Below are positions 17,315 to 26,370 of a stretch of 64,000 bases of DNA, one piece after another. Every line of letters begins with the position of its first letter. The stretch's first letter is position 1. The DNA lies in the NCBI GenBank assembly GCA_021775835.1, contig JAJFHC010000020.1:17185-81184 (forward strand), given 5' to 3'. The notes under the pieces were generated by a model. That model saw only the letters and a list, made by a program, of their open reading frames with translations, did no database searches and was not told the origin of the DNA. A program made the position numbers and the translations under genes. The stretch is from Hyphomicrobiales bacterium (GTDB taxonomy: Bacteria; Pseudomonadota; Alphaproteobacteria; Rhizobiales; JAJFHC01).

Positions 17315-18244
17315 CTATTCCCCTGTTGCCGCGCGCGCCACATCAAGGCCATCAGCGTCAACCAGAGAGCAACAAACACTGACCAGCGTGCGCGGCTGGT
17401 CGTAGGGCCACGGCATGCCCCGGTGCATGACGGCCCGTTGATCCCAGAGCAACACGTCGCCGATCTTCCACTTGTGGGAATAGGTGAATTGCGGCTTTGT
17501 GCAAAATTCGATCAGTTCTTCGATCAGAAATTCACCCTCCTCCTGTTCCAGCCCTTCGACCTGGTAGACATGCGAGGCGATATACAGCGCCTCCGCGCCA
17601 TTCACCGGATTGGCCCAAACCGCCGGCCACCGCTGAGGTGGCCATTTGTTGAACATCGACTTTTGTGCGAGTTCCTTTGAGATCATCTCTCGCGAACGAA
17701 TGTAGTTATGACCCAATACCCTGCCGCGGATGCGCTCCTTCAGGGTTTCCGGCATGACTGCCCACGCCGCGCGGGTCGAGGCCAGTTCCGTCTCTCCACC
17801 GGCGTCCGTAACGACCTTGGCCGTCAGAATATTACACAGCGAGGGCGTCGGCATGAACGTGGAATCGATGTGCCACAACTGATTTGCCTTGAGATGCAGT
17901 GTGTGCATGTCCATCTCATCGGTTACACCACCGTCAGATGTTTCATTGCTGACCGGCGACACCCCGGCCTTTTCTCCAGACCTTCGGCTGTCGGCCATCC
18001 GGTCCTCGATCGGGCCAAACATTTCAGCAAGACGCAAATGATCGTCGGCTGACAGGTTTTGGCCACGAAACAGGAGCGCAGAATGCTCTTCGAACAGAGC
18101 CCGTAATTGGGGAAATTCACGATCTTCCTTGATCTCTGACAAGTTCACGCCGTGCACCACGACTCCGAAAGTGCCGGTTAGCGGCGTTATCTTCATAGGC
18201 GCTGAGTTGGATTGCATCTTCTGGCCCGTGTTTTGTAACAACAT
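17315..18244 (-). CDS. TauD/TfdA-family Fe(II)/2-oxoglutarate dioxygenase
   Basis: 309 residues with the non-haem iron triad H125-x-D127 (QLWHIDSTF) and H274 (VMHRGMPWP), plus 2-oxoglutarate-binding R285 (DQPRTLVSV). Start 18244 has AGGA about 8 nt upstream; ATG at 18217 is an alternative. Homologues oxidise taurine, sulfonates, or aryloxyalkanoates such as 2,4-D. The divergent LysR gene (71 nt away) is the probable regulator. The aromatic-catabolic genes next door make an aromatic substrate conceivable but unproven. Confidence 0.88.
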   Translation of the reverse strand: MLLQNTGQKMQSNSAPMKITPLTGTFGVVVHGVNLSEIKEDREFPQLRALFEEHSALLFRGQNLSADDHLRLAEMFGPIEDRMADSRRSGEKAGVSPVSNETSDGGVTDEMDMHTLHLKANQLWHIDSTFMPTPSLCNILTAKVVTDAGGETELASTRAAWAVMPETLKERIRGRVLGHNYIRSREMISKELAQKSMFNKWPPQRWPAVWANPVNGAEALYIASHVYQVEGLEQEEGEFLIEELIEFCTKPQFTYSHKWKIGDVLLWDQRAVMHRGMPWPYDQPRTLVSVCCSLVDADGLDVARAATGE

Positions 18245-18315
18245 GAGAGAATCCTAGCGGAGATGCCGCCGCGTTTAAACTTGCCATTTTCCTATCGTCT
18301 TCATAGCTTGAGCGT

Positions 18316-19254
18316 ATGCAGTCTCGATTTCGCCGTATCCATCATTTGTTAAATGCCCTACCCGTTTTCGAAGCGGCAGCGCGCAGGGACAGCTTTACAC
18401 GGGCCGGTGAGGAAATAGGGCTGAGCCAGCCAACAGTTAGTCGCCATATCGCCAATCTCGAAGCAGACCTCGGCGTAGAACTGTTTTCGCGCAACCATAA
18501 CAAGCTGATATTGACTGAAGAAGGCCGCACGCTGGCAAATGCCGTGGATTTGGGTCTCTCACATATCGATAATGCCGTGCGCCAATGTACTGTGTCTGCT
18601 CAGCGAAACGGGTTGACACTGGCCTGCACGCACAGCTTTGCACACGGTTGGTTATTGCCCAGGTTTTCCAGCCTTAGGCATGCGACGGGCCAGCCCCCTG
18701 TCCATCTTGTCGTGTCCTACTGGCTGGAAGACGTCAATCCGGACGAAGTAGATTTGATCATCAGTTGGCGCCCGCGCGGATTGACTGACTGGCCCCGCCT
18801 TCCATTATTTGACGAAATCACCTATCCGGTTTGTTCACCGGACTTTCTGGAACGTCACCCCGACTTAACGACTCCACGCACTGACCCTGCCAGACTTGCC
18901 GTGGCCCCGTTGCTGAACTATGCCGGGCACGACGGCGATTACGCTGGATGGGAGAACTGGTTCAGGCACTTCGGTTGTGACTTCGCTTCAGCTAACGATG
19001 CCTATCGGTTCTCAAACTATCATTTCATGATTCAGGCAGCGATGGATGGTGAGGGTGTCGCCCTTGGATGGCACCATCTGGTGGCTGACCAGATTGCCGA
19101 CGGACGCCTTTGCCAGGTTGGGTCAGCCTACAGACGCCGCAACGCGGCATACGCGGTGGAGTATCGCGATGAACAGGACTTGTCGGATCGCTTGTCTACA
19201 GTCCTCGAATGGTTCCGGAACGAAGCTGCCAAAACGCCCGCAATTTCAGACTAG
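18316..19254 (+). CDS. LysR-family transcriptional regulator (GcvA-like)
   Basis: 312 residues. The N-terminal winged helix-turn-helix is canonical (FEAAARRDSFTRAGEEIGLS, then QPTVSRHIANLEADLGVELF). The effector domain has the GcvA/AmpR-like feel (DLIISWRP, YPVCSPDFLERHPDL, HFMIQAAMDGEGVALGWHHL). It is divergent from the TauD dioxygenase, the classic LysR layout, so that gene is its likely target. It ends 28 nt from convergent boxA with no evident terminator between. Confidence 0.88.
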   Translation: MQSRFRRIHHLLNALPVFEAAARRDSFTRAGEEIGLSQPTVSRHIANLEADLGVELFSRNHNKLILTEEGRTLANAVDLGLSHIDNAVRQCTVSAQRNGLTLACTHSFAHGWLLPRFSSLRHATGQPPVHLVVSYWLEDVNPDEVDLIISWRPRGLTDWPRLPLFDEITYPVCSPDFLERHPDLTTPRTDPARLAVAPLLNYAGHDGDYAGWENWFRHFGCDFASANDAYRFSNYHFMIQAAMDGEGVALGWHHLVADQIADGRLCQVGSAYRRRNAAYAVEYRDEQDLSDRLSTVLEWFRNEAAKTPAISD

Positions 19255-19282
19255 AGTATTGCTCGTTTAGAAAGCGCCGCAC

Positions 19283-20491
19283 TCAGTAGGTCTCCACGTG
19301 ATAGCGCCCGCCGGATCGCATAGTTGTTCGGATCGTATCCCAGTCCAGGCCATGTTCTTCACAGATACCTTCGAGGGCATCGGCAACACCGCTCTCCATG
19401 CCTTTCAGGCCGCAAACATAGATGTGCGTGTTGTCCGATCCAAGCAGCCCGGCGATGTCATCGCCACGCCGCCTCATGCGGTCCTGAACATACTCCCTGC
19501 CCCGGCCTTTCAAACGGGAAAACACAAGTTCCTTGTCCAGGACCTTGGCGGGCACCTTGGCCAGTGGTCCGAAATAGGGCAGCTCCTCCGGGTGGCGGGC
19601 GCCAAAGAAAAGCATCAGCTTGCCGCGAGCATTGGGCGCCGACCTTCGACGACGCTCGGTAAACGCCCGAAACGGTGCCGACCCTGTGCCTGTACAGATC
19701 ATGATGATGTTGGCATCGTTGTCGTCGGGCATCAGGAAGGTCGACCCGAACGGGCCGGTGATCTGGACTTCTTCGTCTTTCGCCAGATCGCAAAGATAGT
19801 TCGACGCGACTCCAAAGTTTTGCCCGTCGTCCAACTGTGTCACCTCACGCTTTACCGTCAGGGACAGGTTGTTGTGATTTGGGCGTTCGCCGTCACGGGG
19901 ACTCGAAACGGAATAAAGCCGGACTTCATGCGGTTTGCCGTCGCTGTCATTACCCGGTGGAATGACGCCAATGCACTGGCCTTCAAGAACAGGAAAAGCC
20001 GTATTGCCGAAGTCGAGCACGATATGCCTGGTATCTGCGTCCGAGTCCTTATCGGTAATTCTGAAGTTTCCAGCGATCCTTGCTGTCGCCGGATTGCTGC
20101 GCCTGTACAGATTAACACTCGGATGGGACGCCGAGGCCGGTGCCTGCGCCTTGCCGCCCTCACCTTCGTGGGCAATCTTGAGCAAAGCACTGATCTCGTC
20201 ATCCAGGGCCTCACCGTTGCCGCTTTCGGTTTCCTCGAACTCTTCCTGCTCCGGCAACTCGTCCCATTCGAACTGCTCTTCCACGGAATGCGCTTCCAGG
20301 ACCACGCGCCAGTTGTCGATGGCCCCAGTGGGACACGGTGCGATGCAGTCCATGCAATAATTGCAGATCGAGGCGTCGACCACATAATTGTCGTCGTTGT
20401 GGGTCACCGCATCGATCGTGCAGGTTTCCTCGCACGTGTTACACCGGATACAGATCTCCGGATCAATCAGATGTTGTCTGAGAGCCGCCAT
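19283..20491 (-). CDS. boxA: Benzoyl-CoA 2,3-epoxidase reductase component BoxA
   Basis: Iron-sulfur flavoprotein that passes electrons from NADPH to BoxB. 402 residues. The N-terminus carries two 4Fe-4S clusters (CIRCNTCEETC and CNYCMDCIAPCP). An acidic linker follows (about 85-125). A ferredoxin-NADP reductase-like domain completes it: LYSVSSPRDG for FAD, then IMICTGTGSAPFRAF and YVCGLKGMESGVADAL for NADPH, ending SGGRYHVETY. It is the last gene of the boxC-boxB-boxA operon. Confidence 0.94.
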   Translation of the reverse strand: MAALRQHLIDPEICIRCNTCEETCTIDAVTHNDDNYVVDASICNYCMDCIAPCPTGAIDNWRVVLEAHSVEEQFEWDELPEQEEFEETESGNGEALDDEISALLKIAHEGEGGKAQAPASASHPSVNLYRRSNPATARIAGNFRITDKDSDADTRHIVLDFGNTAFPVLEGQCIGVIPPGNDSDGKPHEVRLYSVSSPRDGERPNHNNLSLTVKREVTQLDDGQNFGVASNYLCDLAKDEEVQITGPFGSTFLMPDDNDANIIMICTGTGSAPFRAFTERRRRSAPNARGKLMLFFGARHPEELPYFGPLAKVPAKVLDKELVFSRLKGRGREYVQDRMRRRGDDIAGLLGSDNTHIYVCGLKGMESGVADALEGICEEHGLDWDTIRTTMRSGGRYHVETY

Positions 20492-20529
20492 TGTCCCGCA
20501 CTTTCAATATCCGACAGACAGTAAGTTCT

Positions 20530-21969
20530 CTAGTCCAGTCTGACGTACTCGAACTCACCCGGCTTGTTATCTATGCCCATCTTGGGAGGCGCGATCCAAC
20601 TCGAATAGGTTGCCGGTTCCATCTCCGGTTTCATCAGCGACGTTATGTAATCCATATCGTCATTCGAAGGCACCCAGCCGGCTGACTTCTGATCCCAGGC
20701 TTCCTGCGACAGAACCGAGCCGTCCGGTGACACCTTCAGATCATTGAAGTGACCGACATTCCTGTGGAATGCCACATGGGGCAGATACAACTCGAAGTCG
20801 ACCCCCTGTTTCTGAATAATCTTGTTCCAACGCCCCACACCTTTTGCACAGTCGTTCATGTAGTCATCGCGCAGCCTGGCGTTGAGTGCGGTCAGGGCAG
20901 ATTCATCGACTTCGACGAATGCGCCGTCCTTATGATGGAGCACGCTGTAGGTATCGTTGTGCAACTGATGATCGTCGTCGATCTTGGTTTCCTTGAATCG
21001 CCCCTTGATGCCCGCATTGAACGCATTTGCGGCATTGGTGGAAATTTCAGAGCCAAACAGATCGAGCGTCAAGGAGTAATGGAGATTGGCCTTCTTCTGG
21101 ATCGTCGGCAGGTCGATGACACCCAGATCCCGCACGCGGCCCACATCGTAAGGGTCGGTCACGCCGGCTTCGACCATTGACCTGCAGGTCTGCTCGATGA
21201 TCCGGCCAACACCGCTCTCGCCGACAAACATGTGGTGAGCTTCTTCCGTCAGCATGAAACGGCAGGTGCGCGACAACGGATCGAATCCCGATTGTGCCAA
21301 AGCTTCGAGCTGCATCTTGCCATCACGATCGGTGAAGAACGTGAACATGAAAAACGACAGCCAGTCCGGCGTTGCTTCATTGAAGGCGCCCAGCATGCGC
21401 GGCTTGTCTTCGTCGCCTGACCGACGCTTGAGCAGTTCCTCGGCCTCTTCGCGACCGTCCCTGCCAAAATACTTCTGGAGCAGGTAGACCATCGCCCACA
21501 GGTGACGCCCCTCTTCGACGTTGACCTGGAACAGGTTTCTCATGTCATAGAGCGACGGGGCCGTGGCCCCCAGATGGCGTTGCTGCTCGACGGACGCCGG
21601 TTCGGTATCGCCCTGGATGACAATCAGCCGCCGCAGCAACGACCGGTGTTCACCCGGAACCTCCTGCCAAACGGGTTCTCCCACATGTTCGCCACAGGGA
21701 ATCGTGCGGTCTTCAACCTGGGGCGACAGCAGAATTCCCCAGCGATATTCTGGCATCCGTACGTAGTCGAATTTGGCCCAGCCTTTCGGGTCGACACTGA
21801 CGGCCGTGCGCAGATAAACCAGTGCTTCCTGGAACCCTTCAGGCCCCATGTCCTTCCACCAGTCGATGTAGCCCGGATGCCAGGATTCGAGAGCTCGTTT
21901 GAGTCGCGGGTCTTCCGACAGTCCAACATTATTGGGGATGAGATCGTCGTAATTGACCTGGATATTCAT
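20530..21969 (-). CDS. boxB: Benzoyl-CoA 2,3-epoxidase oxygenase component BoxB
   Basis: Class I di-iron enzyme that epoxidises benzoyl-CoA to 2,3-epoxybenzoyl-CoA using O2. 479 residues, the normal size. It opens NYDDLIPNNVGLSEDPRLKR. Glu/His-rich helices that supply iron ligands are seen in NVEEGRHLWAMVYLLQKYFG and LTEEAHHMFVGESGVGRIIE. It ends in PKMGIDNKPGEFEYVRLD. It starts 2 nt after the boxC stop, so the two are coupled. Confidence 0.95.
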   Translation of the reverse strand: MNIQVNYDDLIPNNVGLSEDPRLKRALESWHPGYIDWWKDMGPEGFQEALVYLRTAVSVDPKGWAKFDYVRMPEYRWGILLSPQVEDRTIPCGEHVGEPVWQEVPGEHRSLLRRLIVIQGDTEPASVEQQRHLGATAPSLYDMRNLFQVNVEEGRHLWAMVYLLQKYFGRDGREEAEELLKRRSGDEDKPRMLGAFNEATPDWLSFFMFTFFTDRDGKMQLEALAQSGFDPLSRTCRFMLTEEAHHMFVGESGVGRIIEQTCRSMVEAGVTDPYDVGRVRDLGVIDLPTIQKKANLHYSLTLDLFGSEISTNAANAFNAGIKGRFKETKIDDDHQLHNDTYSVLHHKDGAFVEVDESALTALNARLRDDYMNDCAKGVGRWNKIIQKQGVDFELYLPHVAFHRNVGHFNDLKVSPDGSVLSQEAWDQKSAGWVPSNDDMDYITSLMKPEMEPATYSSWIAPPKMGIDNKPGEFEYVRLD

Positions 21970-21971
21970 CG

Positions 21972-23624
21972 TTAAACCCTTTCCCTGTCGTAGCTGGGCC
22001 GCGCACCCGTTCCATAGCGTTTGAGCGCCCCGTCATCGCCGGCGGCATTCGGTCTCTGAAAGATCCAGTTCTGCCAGGCCGTGAGGCGCCCGAATATCTT
22101 GGTCTCCATGGTCTCCGGCCCGGGAAACCGCAGGTTCGCTTCAAGACCCGTCAGGCTATCAGGCGAAAAGCTCGCCCGCTCCTCGATCATCAGCCTGACT
22201 TCCTCATCCCAGTCGATGTCGTCGTAGGCATAGGTGACCAGCCCGGCCTCTTCGGCCTCCTCGCCATCGAGTTCACGGCCGATCAGACCGCGCGCTTGTA
22301 CGAGCGTTTCGGGTTCGCCATAGAACCGCGTCTCGAGCCGGCTCAAATCGTTGGGCATGGCAAAGCACTCAAAATTTGACGTGCTCAAGGCGAGTTTTGC
22401 TTCCGGCCGGTTGTCGCCGTCACGGGTGCCGATAAACATGAAGCCCCGGTCGGCCGCGAACAACAACTCGCCCAGAAAGCCGGCAAAGCAGCTTCCCGGT
22501 TCCGCCAGTGTGATGATCGTGCGCGATGTCACATCGACACGCTTGAGCGTGCGTTTCCAGTACCCGAGCACTTCCCTGACAAACCAGTGATCCTTGTGGT
22601 CCAGCAGGAACCTGTCGAACGCCAGAACGTTCTCAAGCGACCCTTGCGATTTCATAATCCAGGTGCCCAGTGCGGTTTCATTTGCCCTCAGGTGGAGGAT
22701 GGCGTCGTCAAGCGATCGCACCAATTCGAGCGGCCAGAATTCTGCCCCTTGCGCTGCGGCATCGTCGGCAGAACCCGGCGGCGGCGGTTCGCAATCCCTG
22801 ATCGTGAATGTCACCGTGGCGCCCTTCCGGTCCAGGTCCACGTCGAGGAATTCATACCTCAGGCGCTCGTCGGTAATTTCCCGGTCCAGCGGCGTCAGCA
22901 CAACGCCACCACCGTCATCCGGTCGCGACGACTTTGCCGCGAATTCGCCGGCAATCGCCTCAAGGCGCCCTTCCAACTTCGAGTTTGGTACGGTTTCATC
23001 CACCAGCCGCCAGCTGACCGCCCTGCTCCCGCGGATGCCTTCTTCGAGCGTGCAGAAGATATCCGCATGATCCCGGCGCACCTTCCGCTTGTCCACCACT
23101 CGCGTCAGGCCACCGGTTCCTGGCAATACGGCGAGCAGCGGTACTTCCGGCAACGACACCGCTGCAGATCCGTCGTCCACCATCACGATATAGTCTGCAG
23201 CAAGGGCCAACTCGTAACCGCCGCCGGCCGCCGTCCCGTTAATGGCGCAAATATAGAATTGCCCGGATTCTTCGCCTGCCTTTTCAATCGCATTGCGGGT
23301 TTCATTGGTGAACTTGCAGAAGTTTACCTTGTGGGCATGGCTGGCCTGGGACAACATCCTGATATTGGCGCCAGCGCAGAATACCCGGTCCTTGGCGGAA
23401 CGCAGGATTACAACCTTGACTTGGGGATGTTCGAAACGAAGCCGCTGAACCGCATCGTAGAGCTCGATATCCACGCCCAGGTCGTAAGAGTTCAGTTTCA
23501 GTTCATAGCCGGGGAAAAGCCCGCCCTGCTCATCCACATCCATGGTCAGAGTGGCGACGCCCCCTTCGACCTCTATCGACCAGTGTTTGTATCGATCCGG
23601 ACTGACCTGAAAATCTATCTGCAT
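21972..23624 (-). CDS. boxC: 2,3-epoxybenzoyl-CoA dihydrolase BoxC
   Basis: Enoyl-CoA hydratase-superfamily enzyme that hydrolytically opens the epoxide ring, releasing formate and 3,4-dehydroadipyl-CoA semialdehyde. 550 residues, about twice a normal crotonase, with two crotonase-like regions. The N-terminal one shows RSAKDRVFCAGANIRMLSQA and the oxyanion-hole AAGGGYELALAADYIVM. The C-terminal one contains IITLAEPGSCFAGFLGELLF. It is first in the operon and is divergent from boxR across a motif-bearing spacer. Confidence 0.94.
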   Translation of the reverse strand: MQIDFQVSPDRYKHWSIEVEGGVATLTMDVDEQGGLFPGYELKLNSYDLGVDIELYDAVQRLRFEHPQVKVVILRSAKDRVFCAGANIRMLSQASHAHKVNFCKFTNETRNAIEKAGEESGQFYICAINGTAAGGGYELALAADYIVMVDDGSAAVSLPEVPLLAVLPGTGGLTRVVDKRKVRRDHADIFCTLEEGIRGSRAVSWRLVDETVPNSKLEGRLEAIAGEFAAKSSRPDDGGGVVLTPLDREITDERLRYEFLDVDLDRKGATVTFTIRDCEPPPPGSADDAAAQGAEFWPLELVRSLDDAILHLRANETALGTWIMKSQGSLENVLAFDRFLLDHKDHWFVREVLGYWKRTLKRVDVTSRTIITLAEPGSCFAGFLGELLFAADRGFMFIGTRDGDNRPEAKLALSTSNFECFAMPNDLSRLETRFYGEPETLVQARGLIGRELDGEEAEEAGLVTYAYDDIDWDEEVRLMIEERASFSPDSLTGLEANLRFPGPETMETKIFGRLTAWQNWIFQRPNAAGDDGALKRYGTGARPSYDRERV

Positions 23625-23672
23625 TTTTACCCGCTATGAATGCCTGTTTGCCTGATCTCAGCAAGACATGAC

Positions 23673-23724
23673 TTATAGTGCCTATGTGGCGATTGATCAA
23701 ACAGAAAAAGGAATTATAATACCG
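23673..23724. promoter_or_regulatory. Candidate BoxR operator repeats in the boxC-boxR spacer
   Basis: TTATAGTGCC (23673-23682) and TTATAATACC (23713-23722) are 40 bp apart in the same orientation. The first is identical over 10 bp to a site at 32772-32781 in the only other divergent spacer of the island. The second, extended to 23711-23724, matches 12 of 14 bases there. The distribution fits an operator of the divergent regulator, though a -10-like element is also possible. Confidence 0.4.
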
Positions 23725-23851
23725 AAATTGCAGGTTTGATCTCCGGTCCGTGAAAACATGGAGCCCAGCAGACAAAATCTGTGGCTTTCATCTTGAACCA
23801 AGCACCAAGAAGGCCGCAAGCTGGCATGGAGAAAAAGGATACTGTTGGGGA

Positions 23852-24784
23852 ATGCGGCAAACAATGACTGACCAAGGGCGTCTGGACACAGGCTCACGGG
23901 AAGACGATCTGCTGAACGAGTCCGACGCTTTGCTTAAATCGGTCGGATCGCGCATTCATCTTCTGCGTTCGCGCCGCGGCATGACCAGACGGGATCTGTC
24001 TCAACACGCCAGGGTTTCAGAACGGTATCTTGGGCAGTTGGAAAAGGGGCAGGCGAACGCCACCCTAGGATTGCTTCATCGCATTGCCGAAACCTTGAAC
24101 GAGCCGCTGTCTTCCATACTGCCTGCAGCAGAAGCGTCCACCGCGATATCGGCGCCGCTACAGGATCTCCTCGCAAGCCTTTCCGAAGCCCAACAGGCAA
24201 ATGCCTATCGTATTCTGGTCCGTGAGGTGAAACGGTGTGAAAGCAGTCCGCGCGGCCTCGCCCTGATCGGTATGCGCGGCGCCGGCAAATCCACGCTGGG
24301 ACGGCGCCTTGCTGATCTGTGTGGTGTCTCCTTCGTCCGGATCTCCGAAGTGGTTACGTCGCTCGGTGGGATGAACATCGGGGCCTTGCTTGAGATGACC
24401 GGACAGAACGCCTACCGCCGGATCGAGTACGAAGCGCTGGAACACATCATAGACAACCATGACCGCGTCATCGTCGAGGCCGGTGGCGGACTGGTAGCTG
24501 AGGCCCGGACGTTCAATTTGCTGTCACGGCACTTCCAGACGGTCTGGATCAAGACGTCCGCAGAAGAACACATGCAGCGGGTTATAGACCAGGGCGACAT
24601 GCGCCCCATGGCCGGCAACAACCAGGCCATGGACGATCTTCGCACGATCCTGCGTGAACGCGATGCGTATTACCGCCAGGCTGACTACACGCTGGACACA
24701 AGCGGCCGTTCGGTCGAGGACTGTCTCAATGAACTGCACGACTTGTGTGAAAAGATTCTGTCGTCGCAGGCAGAGTCTGTGTAA
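23852..24784 (+). CDS. boxR: Benzoyl-CoA-responsive regulator BoxR (HTH-shikimate kinase fusion)
   Basis: 310 residues. An N-terminal XRE-type helix-turn-helix (about 33-88: SRIHLLRSRRGMTRRDLSQH, then VSERYLGQLEKGQANATL) is joined to a shikimate-kinase-like domain with P-loop GMRGAGKS (about 140-147). This is the BzdR/BoxR architecture, where the kinase-like domain senses benzoyl-CoA and relieves repression. The start is uncertain: ATG 23852 or 23864, as both follow weak purine-rich sites. It is divergent from boxCBA, and its 3' end overlaps the convergent DUF1194 gene by 59 nt. Confidence 0.92.
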   Translation: MRQTMTDQGRLDTGSREDDLLNESDALLKSVGSRIHLLRSRRGMTRRDLSQHARVSERYLGQLEKGQANATLGLLHRIAETLNEPLSSILPAAEASTAISAPLQDLLASLSEAQQANAYRILVREVKRCESSPRGLALIGMRGAGKSTLGRRLADLCGVSFVRISEVVTSLGGMNIGALLEMTGQNAYRRIEYEALEHIIDNHDRVIVEAGGGLVAEARTFNLLSRHFQTVWIKTSAEEHMQRVIDQGDMRPMAGNNQAMDDLRTILRERDAYYRQADYTLDTSGRSVEDCLNELHDLCEKILSSQAESV

Positions 24785-25571
24785 TCGGGGTCGGGTTTAG
24801 GGTTTGTGATGTGGCCGTGGTGAGCGTACCGGGCTGCGTGGTATTGTCAGCGATTTCCAGTACTAGTTTGCGTCGCACGGCTTCGGCGAAACTGTTGCGG
24901 CCATCGACGGTCACAACGAATGCTCCCGGCCCGCCGATTATGGTCTTGGCAAATGCGGTTTCCAGATCATAGGCAACCGGTCGGCCGCCGCAGTCTTCGT
25001 CGCGGCAAAGAATTGCCAGTCCATTGATGATGATGCCATCTGCAAGAGCTGCGGCCCGGGCTGTTTCGATCGGAATGCCAGACCAGTTGTTGGCACTGTC
25101 GGCTGAGAAATCGATCACTCGTCGCAGGCCCGAAATGTCGTTGGAGCGGATCAGGGTATGGGCTTTCGACAGGGCCGATCCGATTGCGTTAAAACCATAT
25201 GCCAGGCGCGGCTTCTTTAGGAGCATTGCAGCAAACAACTGCGCACTCTTCGGCCCGTCGATAATCGTCCAGGGCACGACGGTTTCCTGAGACGTGTCAT
25301 CGCCCCATTCCACATATGTAAGCGCTATGCGCTGGGTAAGACCGTTCGAGATCGCTGCAAGGACCTCCTCGTGAACGATCGCTGTGGCGTAACCTTCACG
25401 CTGAAACCTGATTTCGGCATCGTCGATCGATCCCGTGGCATCCGCCAGCAACACAAGTTCAAGATCGACCTCCATCTGCGCGTGGGCCGGGGGGGAAGTC
25501 CAGAAAATCAACAGGAGGCCCAGCCCGCGAACAGCGTGCTTTACACTGTCGAGGCAGGTCACCTGTCTCAA
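24726..25571 (-). CDS. DUF1194 domain-containing protein, von Willebrand A-like, exported
   Basis: 281 residues. A signal peptide is visible (GLGLLLIFWTSPPAHA, cleavage after AHA at about residue 31). The vWA-like domain follows (VLLADATGSIDDAEIRFQ, YGFNAIGSALSKAHTLI, RVIDFSADSANNWSG), as in DUF1194. Translation appears to start at TTG 25571, inside the TGA of the preceding hydrolase, with GTG 25562 as an alternative. Convergent overlap with boxR covers its last 19 codons. Function in benzoate use is unknown; the placement may be incidental. Confidence 0.78.
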   Translation of the reverse strand: MRQVTCLDSVKHAVRGLGLLLIFWTSPPAHAQMEVDLELVLLADATGSIDDAEIRFQREGYATAIVHEEVLAAISNGLTQRIALTYVEWGDDTSQETVVPWTIIDGPKSAQLFAAMLLKKPRLAYGFNAIGSALSKAHTLIRSNDISGLRRVIDFSADSANNWSGIPIETARAAALADGIIINGLAILCRDEDCGGRPVAYDLETAFAKTIIGGPGAFVVTVDGRNSFAEAVRRKLVLEIADNTTQPGTLTTATSQTLNPTPITQTLPATTESFHTSRAVH

Positions 25572-26353
25572 CTTCCGATCCGGCGCAGGAAACCGGAAAC
25601 CAGGTCCAGCGCCCTGTTCGGCTGATCCCTGTGAGGAGCGTGGCCGCAGTCAGGAATGATCATGGTTTCTGCAATGCCTCCGCAATACTGCTCGACAACG
25701 CCAATTTGTCGTCCCGACCCATATTCGTCTTCGCGGCCCTGAAACGCAAGTATTGGTACATCGACGGTCTTCAGGATACTTGCAATGTTCCAACACCTGA
25801 ACGCCGGATCGAGCCAGGCATCGCTCCAGCCCCTGAAGGCGCAATCCACATTGTCACCGTGATGGCGCTGAAGACGGCTTCGCAGGTCGCCATGCTCAAA
25901 CAGGTGCTTTGCGTGCGCTATGCTCTTCAACCCGCACTCCTCGGTGAAAAAGTGCGGCGCCATGAGCACAGTCGCCCGGATCCGCTGATCCCGGATCAAT
26001 CCTGCATGGATCGCCGCAATCGAGGCACCATCACTGTGGCCCATGAGAACAACTTTCTCCGAACTCAGGAAATCAAGGACGTCCGGCAGGACATTGACCG
26101 CCTCATGATGCATGTAGCTCAGCGGTCGCGGCAGTGCGACAGGACCCGACTCGCCATGGCCCTGACGGCTGTAGGCGAGAACCTGGCATCCGGTCATCTC
26201 GTGCAGCCGGTCTGGAAAGTCTCGCCACAGGGAGACACATCCAAGGCCTTCGTGGAGCAAAATAAGAATGGGGCTATCGGCGGCGCCTGCAGCGGTCAAC
26301 GTGTATTCGAGGTTTACACCGTCGATGATCATCGATCCCAACCGGTTCGTCAT
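25568..26353 (-). CDS. Alpha/beta hydrolase of the benzoate island
   Basis: 261 residues with a standard alpha/beta hydrolase fold: oxyanion region LHEGLGCVSLW, nucleophile elbow GHSDGAS (Ser catalytic), acid in AFQGREDEYG and His in IPDCGHAPHRDQP. It lies 17 nt after bclA. Hydrolases of this sort, annotated as lactone or enol-lactone hydrolases, accompany box genes in other bacteria. A role in hydrolysing a side product or CoA thioester is plausible but not shown. Confidence 0.85.
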   Translation of the reverse strand: MTNRLGSMIIDGVNLEYTLTAAGAADSPILILLHEGLGCVSLWRDFPDRLHEMTGCQVLAYSRQGHGESGPVALPRPLSYMHHEAVNVLPDVLDFLSSEKVVLMGHSDGASIAAIHAGLIRDQRIRATVLMAPHFFTEECGLKSIAHAKHLFEHGDLRSRLQRHHGDNVDCAFRGWSDAWLDPAFRCWNIASILKTVDVPILAFQGREDEYGSGRQIGVVEQYCGGIAETMIIPDCGHAPHRDQPNRALDLVSGFLRRIGS

Positions 26354-26370
26354 CCCGGTAGCTCAGTTCG

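Noticed and set aside
22587..23639. Plus-strand frame of 350 codons
   Set aside because: Shadow of boxC; unusual composition and no recognisable motifs.
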